NCBI GenBank assembly: GCA_019310745.1
Contig: JAFDDS010000007.1
Location: 1-10,420, forward strand
Direction of reading: 5' to 3'
Length of the DNA: 10,420 nucleotides
DNA from: Deltaproteobacteria bacterium
GTDB lineage: Bacteria > Desulfobacterota > DSM-4660 > Desulfatiglandales > B25-G16
The notes beneath the pieces were generated by a model that was not told the DNA's origin, ran no database searches, and was given only the letters and a program-made list of their open reading frames with translations. Position numbers and translations under genes: made by a program. Shown here piece after piece: positions 6,644 through 10,420 of this stretch (positions are counted from its first letter, which is position 1; each line of letters opens with the position of its first letter).

Positions 6644-7341
6644 TATCCTTCTAAAAAATCCATAATATGAATTTCATAGCTACAGGTAAGTCTCATTTGA
6701 TTTATGGGATTCAAAAGCTCAACTTCAAAGCCTTCTCCAAATATTATCTTGCCTGATAATACAGAAACTGTTCCTGAATAAATCGATAAGCCATGCATAG
6801 AGTTGTCTTTCAATTTTGACTTTACAAAATTCATGAGTGATTCTGGCGTCAAAAGAGCACTTAATCTTGCTTCTTGATATAGCTTCCGTTCTTTTCCTGC
6901 TATTACCCAGCTTCTTAATAATAATTGATCCCATATGTCTTGGATATCCTCTAAAAGCCAGATTTCTTTAGAGATAATATTTGGACATATCTGTTTAGAT
7001 TTAGAAATATTAGTCTTCTCCAAATCCCTATCAGTATGATCACTCCCAACTGCCACATAAACCTTATTATCATTGATCATCAATACAAACTCTGCTTCTC
7101 CAGATGTCCGTTCATCTAAAACATGTATGGTACTATCCTGGGTAATCATATAAGGGCTAACAGGATAAATAGTTGGTGTATATTCAGGTGTGGGAACTCC
7201 TTCTTTTTTAAGCTCTTCAATGTGTTTACTTACTGAATTCTGATTTCTACCAGCAAAACCTGCGTTTACCATTTTATTGACAGAAAAATCTATCGGTATT
7301 CGCTCTTTTTCTCTAATCAGATTAAAACACAAGGCTTTCAC
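6643..7341 (-). CDS. DUF2848 family protein
   Basis: This is a 232-residue protein matching the DUF2848 family over its full length. Hallmarks are IEELKKEGVPTPEYTPTIYP (41-60), the TSGEAEFVL block (79-87), VAVGSDHTDRDLE (97-109) and SKQICPNIIS (115-124). DUF2848 proteins are usually regarded as fumarylacetoacetate-hydrolase-like, which would suggest a metal-dependent enzyme acting on a small organic acid; no reaction is firmly established to my knowledge. The start codon is GTG, supported by AAAGGAAG eight bases upstream. It lies 31 bases after the cupin stop and overlaps the next gene by one base, so it is the middle gene of a three-gene operon. No signal peptide or membrane segment is seen, so it should be cytoplasmic. 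Confidence 0.85.
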   Translation of the reverse strand: MKALCFNLIREKERIPIDFSVNKMVNAGFAGRNQNSVSKHIEELKKEGVPTPEYTPTIYPVSPYMITQDSTIHVLDERTSGEAEFVLMINDNKVYVAVGSDHTDRDLEKTNISKSKQICPNIISKEIWLLEDIQDIWDQLLLRSWVIAGKERKLYQEARLSALLTPESLMNFVKSKLKDNSMHGLSIYSGTVSVLSGKIIFGEGFEVELLNPINQMRLTCSYEIHIMDFLEG

Positions 7342-7372
7342 TATTATCTTCCTTTCATTTGATTGATACGTT

Positions 7373-7765
7373 CTATTTTTTATGCTGTTTTCTCAACATT
7401 TCTTCACCAGGATCATTATAATCTAGGGGACCAGAAAACATAATCATCAGAATCGTTTCTTCAAGAACTTCCATGTCTCCATGAACCATTCCAGGAGGCC
7501 TGTAAGCATAAAAACCCTCGCCATATTCCTTTCCTTCCATCTTTATTTGTCCTTTTAAAATAAATAATTCTTCTGTAATAGTATGATAGGTTAAAAAAGG
7601 ATGCTTATATCCCTTTGGATACTTAACAAAAAGGGTTATAGCTCCTGTCTCTTCATCATAACTCAGGACTTTTTGCATAAGGGGATCCATCCTTTTACTC
7701 TGAACAACATGGGGCTCCCAGGGGATCTTTTCTGTGTCGAAAAATTCTAAAGGTGGTCTTGCCAT
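7373..7765 (-). CDS. Cupin domain protein (ChrR-like / cupin_7-like)
   Basis: A 130-residue single cupin barrel, first gene of the operon with DUF2848 and the carbon-nitrogen hydrolase. Candidate metal ligands are His55, His61, Glu65 or Glu66 (YHTITEELFILKG) and His95 (RPPGMVHG). The early region MARPPLEFFDTEKIPWEP and the linear barrel resemble stand-alone ChrR-like cupins, which are mostly uncharacterised. It may be a small isomerase, dioxygenase-like enzyme or sensor for the pathway's substrate; none of these can be chosen from sequence. The start is clear: AAGGAGGGAGG ends four bases before ATG, the strongest ribosome binding site in the window, as expected for a first gene. The upstream gap to 7936 has no convincing promoter that I can defend. 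Confidence 0.8.
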   Translation of the reverse strand: MARPPLEFFDTEKIPWEPHVVQSKRMDPLMQKVLSYDEETGAITLFVKYPKGYKHPFLTYHTITEELFILKGQIKMEGKEYGEGFYAYRPPGMVHGDMEVLEETILMIMFSGPLDYNDPGEEMLRKQHKK

Positions 7766-7907
7766 TTGCCTCCCTCCTTATTTTTTAACATTTAAGAAAC
7801 TTATTATCATTAAACCTTTTCCCCAGCCTGCTATTCGTGGTCAAAAGCCACAAGAAAATTATTCGCAATGGCCTGGACATACCGTTTCTTTATCGCACAC
7901 CATAACA

Positions 7908-7949
7908 TGAGTCAAGAAGAGAAGATTTTGACCCCTTTACCCCTTTACC
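7908..7949 (+). repeat. Remnant of transposon end (matches tail of the 5489 transposase fragment)
   Basis: ATGAGTCAAGAAGAGAAGAT at 7908-7927 repeats, with a 3-base insertion, the ATGAGTCAAGAGAAGATTTG that encodes the final MSQEKI of the transposase fragment near 5489-5509. Here it runs on as TTGACCCCTTTACCCCTTTA, with the 7-base unit CCCCTTTA in tandem. The C-rich part resembles boundary sequences of REP-associated elements. It reaches into the last codons of the DUF6064 gene (7937-), so that gene's C-terminus may have been set by an insertion. Confidence 0.4.
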
Positions 7950-8593
7950 CGATTGGGTGCAGGCTTCTCCTTCCAGTTTTTCACCAGCATGACGAGGCTA
8001 TAGATCCCAATAGCGAACATAATGGTGTCCTCATAAACACCATACTTCGGAATCTGGATGAAGGGTGGAAAAGGAATGGCCCAGAACAAGAGTATGACGT
8101 AGATGATCTTATCGACTCGGGGAAGTGTGGTGGTGAGCAGAACAAAAGCAAGAGCTGTCGTCGGGCAGGGAAACGTCCCGGGGACGATGACCCTCGGGAA
8201 ATGATGTCCGAATACAATGCTGAAAATGGGATAGCATAGGACAATTAGTGTCAGCAATAGCGTGACATGTCTTTGCCAGCTGGCCCTCGGTAGATGAAAG
8301 TCCATCCTCCGCCAGAACAAATCAACAGCAAAAAGAATCGCGACGATGATGAAAAGGGAGCCGAAGAAATAGTTGCCTTTAAGCCCTTTTCCAAGAGTCA
8401 AAAAGAAAACGATTCCCACCCAACCAAATGACAGTGCCATATATAGTCTGACCAGCGTATTTGCGATCCTCCCCGGTTTAAGGAAAACGAGGAGCACAAG
8501 CAATACCGCGGCCACGAAAAAGACCGCCTGAGCCGGCCAAACCCTGGCACCGTATGCTTCGAGGATTCCCCACCATTCTTCAGCAGATAACAT
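7937..8593 (-). CDS. DUF6064 family multipass membrane protein
   Basis: A 218-residue integral inner-membrane protein with about seven hydrophobic segments (near 20-38, 46-66, 74-92, 109-129, 143-157, 162-178 and 188-204). The opening with WWGILEAYGARVWPAQ and the conserved FPCPTTALAFVLL (141-153) fit DUF6064, a family without known function. A periplasm- or cytosol-exposed catalytic site is not evident; the FPCPTT motif is the best candidate for function. The start at 8593 is supported by AAAGGAGATGAAAT. It begins 15 bases after the attC-like site, which is how cassette genes usually begin. The stop lies inside the C-rich transposon-end-like repeat, so the last residues (NRVKG) may be foreign. 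It does not look co-transcribed with the cupin operon 171 bases downstream, though that is possible. Confidence 0.8.
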   Translation of the reverse strand: MLSAEEWWGILEAYGARVWPAQAVFFVAAVLLVLLVFLKPGRIANTLVRLYMALSFGWVGIVFFLTLGKGLKGNYFFGSLFIIVAILFAVDLFWRRMDFHLPRASWQRHVTLLLTLIVLCYPIFSIVFGHHFPRVIVPGTFPCPTTALAFVLLTTTLPRVDKIIYVILLFWAIPFPPFIQIPKYGVYEDTIMFAIGIYSLVMLVKNWKEKPAPNRVKG

Positions 8594-8608
8594 ATTTCAT
8601 CTCCTTTC

Positions 8609-8692
8609 ACCTAACGTCAGCGATGTGCGGTTTCAAAGGCGAAGTGACGAGGGAGCGTAGCCTTTAAAACCCTTACCATTACTTTGTTAGAT
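8609..8692 (-). repeat. attC-like integron recombination site
   Basis: Read on the minus strand, this 84-bp interval starts ATCTAAC (fits RYYYAAC) and ends GTTAGGT (fits GTTRRRY), and the two boxes pair with each other. Between them lies a strong inner stem, GGTTTTAAAGGC against GCCTTTGAAACC, twelve pairs with one G-T wobble, enclosing a 19-base loop. ATG/CAT also pair further out. Size, end boxes, imperfect hairpin and position all match attC sites of chromosomal integrons: it overlaps the stop codon of one gene and ends 15 bases before the next start on the same strand. No integrase gene or attI is in the window. The L boxes and extrahelical bases are not clear-cut, so this is a candidate. 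Confidence 0.5.
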
Positions 8693-9262
8693 AAATTCAA
8701 CATCTTTTGATTCATCTTGCCACGGTATATATTCTTTTTGAGCCCATTCCTCAAGAACCCTGCCAACCCATTCACTTTTTTCAATCGGTTGGTAATGGAG
8801 GATTTTATACTTCTTGTCAGCTTCAATGACTATTCCCCATGTATTAAAAGTACCTTCTGCGCTTTCACCGCCATCTTTAACTTGTCTGATTTTGACAATA
8901 TAGCTCTTAAATATTTCTCGTTTCTTTTTATATTTCAGACAATTGCGAGAGACTATTAATTTTTCATCACCAAATTCAAAGCTCATTATTGATCCAAAAT
9001 TCCAAATAATAGCTCCTATAACAATAAACTCAGCAGCCCAAAACGGTATCAGAATAAGCAATAATCCAACTTTTATCCCTCCAGGTGCCAAGAAAGCATA
9101 CATTGTGAAAAAAACACATCCTAATGTCCAGAATATGAGCCACATTGCAAGAAATATCTTTAAGCCGGTCATTCCCGTTGCTCGATACTTTATCAGAGGA
9201 TACCCATTAATAGTGTATTCCAAATTAAAACCTTTTGGAGGTGTTGAAATAGTATATGTCAT
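8687..9262 (-). CDS. Hypothetical two-TM membrane protein with PH-like C-terminal part
   Basis: I do not recognise a named family. The 191-residue protein has a short N-terminal soluble part, two adjacent hydrophobic segments (about residues 33-56 and 63-89) joined by APGGIK, and a soluble C-terminal half rich in beta-strand patterns (MSFEFGDEKLIVSRN, KSYIVKIRQVKDGG, NTWGIVIEAD, KILHYQPIEKSEWVGRVLEEW). This layout, two TMs followed by a strand-rich module ending in an amphipathic helix, resembles bacterial PH-domain membrane proteins. I chose ATG 9262; a GTG at 9295 would add 11 residues but has a poorly placed ribosome binding site. The stop codon lies inside the attC-like site, making it a good candidate for an integron cassette gene. 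Its low GC differs from the DUF6064 gene beside it. Confidence 0.7.
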   Translation of the reverse strand: MTYTISTPPKGFNLEYTINGYPLIKYRATGMTGLKIFLAMWLIFWTLGCVFFTMYAFLAPGGIKVGLLLILIPFWAAEFIVIGAIIWNFGSIMSFEFGDEKLIVSRNCLKYKKKREIFKSYIVKIRQVKDGGESAEGTFNTWGIVIEADKKYKILHYQPIEKSEWVGRVLEEWAQKEYIPWQDESKDVEFI

Positions 9263-9308
9263 TGTATTCCAGTATTGATCCAACGATGAGATCACCTGCT
9301 TTTATAGA

Positions 9309-9400
9309 GCTGAAAACCCTGAGGTTGTCAAAGGGCGCCAGCGGGACCCTTAAATCTAACCCTATTCGCTGAAATTCACAAAGAAGTTTTATCAAAAAAA
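9309..9400 (+). repeat. Interspersed repeat, copy C
   Basis: Third copy of the repeat at 1411-1506 and 3700-3781. It opens with GCTGAAAACCCTGAGGTTGT, carries AAAGGGCGCCAGCGGG and AATCTAACCCTATTC, and has lost three bases in CACAAAGAAG relative to copies A and B. It ends in ATCAAAAAAAG without the C-rich tail. It lies 46 bases upstream of the chosen start of the membrane-protein gene. Confidence 0.75.
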
Positions 9401-9631
9401 GATTTATCTCATGAAATTCCCAAGGATGGCAAAGCGTATTTCATTGGGACTTGCACGTTAATGGGTGCCCCTTAACTTATAATCTTTTTCCCCTATTCAC
9501 AAAGTTGATTCAGAAACAACGACCCCTATTCGACCCCTATTATGGCCATGACTTCTATCTGGTCACTTCGATATACTAACATCGAATGAAAAAAAAGTAC
9601 TCAATCACACCATCATGCGTGTGTTTTACCC
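9401..9631. other. Gene-free spacer with C-rich direct repeat and small inverted repeats
   Basis: No gene is visible. CGACCCCTATT occurs twice in tandem (9520-9541), and CCCCTATTC also at 9490-9498; these resemble the C-rich boundary motifs elsewhere in the window. TTCGAT (9567-9572) and ATCGAA (9581-9586) form a small inverted repeat. CACAC (9606-9610) and GTGTG (9619-9623), followed by TTTT, form a weak terminator-like hairpin on the plus strand. The segment is probably remnants of mobile elements between divergently oriented genes. Confidence 0.45.
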
Positions 9632-9660
9632 TTGACGTAATGATAATTCTTCTATACTTC
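9632..9660 (+). promoter_or_regulatory. Candidate promoter of the aspartokinase transcript
   Basis: TTGACG (9632-9637) is a close -35 match. Downstream, TATACT (9653-9658) is the better -10 box but leaves a 15-base spacer; TACTTC (9655-9660) gives 17 bases with a poorer box. Either would start transcription near 9665, just before the AGGAG of the small upstream ORF. I do not see a lysine riboswitch or a long structured leader. Confidence 0.35.
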
Positions 9661-9683
9661 TTTCAAAAAAAGGAGTTCTATCA

Positions 9684-9716
9684 ATGAGCGTTGCATACAG
9701 TAAAATGGGGAATTAG
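9684..9716 (+). CDS. Ten-codon upstream ORF (possible leader peptide)
   Basis: The ORF encodes MSVAYSKMGN and stops at TAG, three bases before the aspartokinase ATG. It has a much better ribosome binding site (AAAAAGGAG, eight bases upstream) than the aspartokinase itself, which has only GGGG and AGAGA. Ribosomes may therefore enter here and pass on to the large gene by termination-reinitiation. The peptide has no run of Lys, Thr or Met codons that would suggest attenuation by amino-acid starvation. It may also be a chance ORF or a decayed original N-terminus. Confidence 0.35.
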   Translation: MSVAYSKMGN

Positions 9717-9719
9717 AGA

Positions 9720-10420
9720 ATGAAGGTATTCAAGATTGGCGGCGGATGCCTAAAGGGAGAAGAGACCATTGCCCACATCCTCGATCTAGTTGCCCAACGA
9801 TGCCGTGGGAGCGTGATAGTGGTCTCAGCGCTGAATGGTGTTACAGACTTCCTCATCGACAGCATGTCTGCAGCGCTTGAAGACGAGGGGAATATTCCGG
9901 CCATTATCGATCATATAAAGGACGTGCACATGCTCGTTGCGCGTCATTTGATTTCCGAGCCTGAAGCCCTCAAAAAGTTCAGTCTAAATCTCAATACGTC
10001 CCTCGGCCAGCTCGAACGCCTTTACTACGGGCTCAGCTTCACCAAGGAGAGCACCCCCCGCATGAGGGATGCGATCAGCAGCTTCGGCGAGCGCCTCTGC
10101 GTGGATCTACTCACCTCTGCCCTCCAGTTTCGAGGGCTCGAGGCAATCTATCTCATGCCGCATAAAATAGGCCTTCTCACCGACGGGAAGTACGGTGATG
10201 CCTCGGCAAACATGAGAAAAACCAGGCAGAACAACGAAGATACGATCCTTTTCATTCCCGGTTTTTTCGGCGTGAGCGAGGGGGGCGATATCACCACCTT
10301 TGGACGCGGTGGAAGCGATTACTCTGCCGCAGTGGTCGCGGTGGCCCTGCAGGCAGATATGCTCGAGATATGGAAGGATGTGAGTGGGTTCATGAGTGCC
10401 GATCCCAAAGTGGTCCCCGA
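9720..10420 (+). CDS. Aspartate kinase (3' end outside window)
   Basis: This is the first enzyme of the aspartate pathway, phosphorylating L-aspartate with ATP toward lysine, threonine, methionine and diaminopimelate. The 233 codons seen cover the amino-acid-kinase domain: KIGGGCLKG (5-13), VIVVSAL (32-38), AISSFGERLC (118-127), IPGFFG (179-184), FGRGGSDYSAAVVAVAL (194-210) and IWKDVSGFMSADPKVV (217-232). The regulatory ACT domains would follow beyond the window. The first motif departs from the usual K-[FY]-G-G-[ST]-S: Lys5 is kept but Gly and Cys replace the usual hydroxyl residues, so activity or the exact subclass deserves care. It is GC-rich and the only sizeable plus-strand gene. ATG 9720 was chosen because family homology starts there. 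A relative specialised for another pathway, such as ectoine synthesis, cannot be excluded. Confidence 0.88.
   Translation, partial: MKVFKIGGGCLKGEETIAHILDLVAQRCRGSVIVVSALNGVTDFLIDSMSAALEDEGNIPAIIDHIKDVHMLVARHLISEPEALKKFSLNLNTSLGQLERLYYGLSFTKESTPRMRDAISSFGERLCVDLLTSALQFRGLEAIYLMPHKIGLLTDGKYGDASANMRKTRQNNEDTILFIPGFFGVSEGGDITTFGRGGSDYSAAVVAVALQADMLEIWKDVSGFMSADPKVVP

Noticed and set aside
7868..8239. Plus-strand open frame of 123 codons
   Set aside because: It overlaps the DUF6064 membrane protein on the other strand, has no family resemblance, and its start region is transposon-end-like repeat.
8943..9278. Plus-strand open frame of 111 codons
   Set aside because: It is antisense to the two-TM protein, whose hydrophobic segments and PH-like half read well on the minus strand.
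9401..9719. Lysine riboswitch or amino-acid attenuator upstream of aspartokinase
   Set aside because: No extended multi-helix leader, no terminator with a clear U-tract close to the gene, and no Lys/Thr/Met codon run in the small ORF.
9713..9904. Minus-strand open frame at the aspartokinase start
   Set aside because: It is the antisense of conserved aspartokinase N-terminal sequence.

Overview
The window looks like an accessory, mosaic stretch of a bacterial chromosome. Gene families and the C-rich 'GACCCCTTT / GACCCCTATT' boundary sequences resemble what I know from Desulfobacterota and related anaerobic Proteobacteria. That taxonomic guess is inference only; no rRNA or marker gene is present. 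Base composition changes from block to block: the DNA-repair genes and the aspartokinase are visibly GC-rich, while the MmgE/PrpD, nitrilase, DUF2848 and 8.7-9.3 kb genes are AT-rich. This fits assembly from several sources. No tRNA, rRNA or CRISPR array was found by eye.

Almost every gene is on the minus strand, so the layout is best read from right to left. On the far right (9720 to the end) a plus-strand aspartokinase starts, cut by the window edge. It is preceded by a ten-codon ORF with its own ribosome binding site. Left of it lie a degenerate intergenic region and copy C of a three-copy interspersed repeat. Next come a two-TM/PH-like membrane protein (8687-9262), an 84-bp site with the layout of an integron attC (8609-8692), and a DUF6064 multipass membrane protein (7937-8593). 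Then follows a tight three-gene operon: cupin (7373-7765), DUF2848 (6643-7341) and carbon-nitrogen hydrolase (5864-6643). A truncated REP-type (RAYT/IS200-like) transposase tail (5489-5710) separates this operon from an MmgE/PrpD gene (3923-5287), which is full length apart from one in-frame TGA.

Further left, repeat copy B precedes a two-gene alkylation-repair operon: an Ada(Zn)-AraC-AlkA fusion (2142-3593) and a separate O6-methylguanine methyltransferase (1655-2128). Repeat copy A, a single-domain cupin (991-1356), a hairpin region that could be a decayed attC, and an alpha/beta-hydrolase lipoprotein running off the left edge complete the window.

Functionally, the repair operon is a split form of the classical adaptive response: sensor/regulator plus base glycosylase in one protein, direct-reversal enzyme in the next. 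The cupin-DUF2848-nitrilase trio, perhaps with MmgE/PrpD, looks like a small-molecule catabolic set acting on an amide or organic acid, but the substrate cannot be read from sequence. The most interesting signals are the TGA inside the conserved KPYPTCA-TGA-TH motif with a perfect hairpin just downstream, the attC-like site between two membrane-protein genes, and the three ~80-95 bp repeats, all in the same orientation upstream of minus-strand genes.
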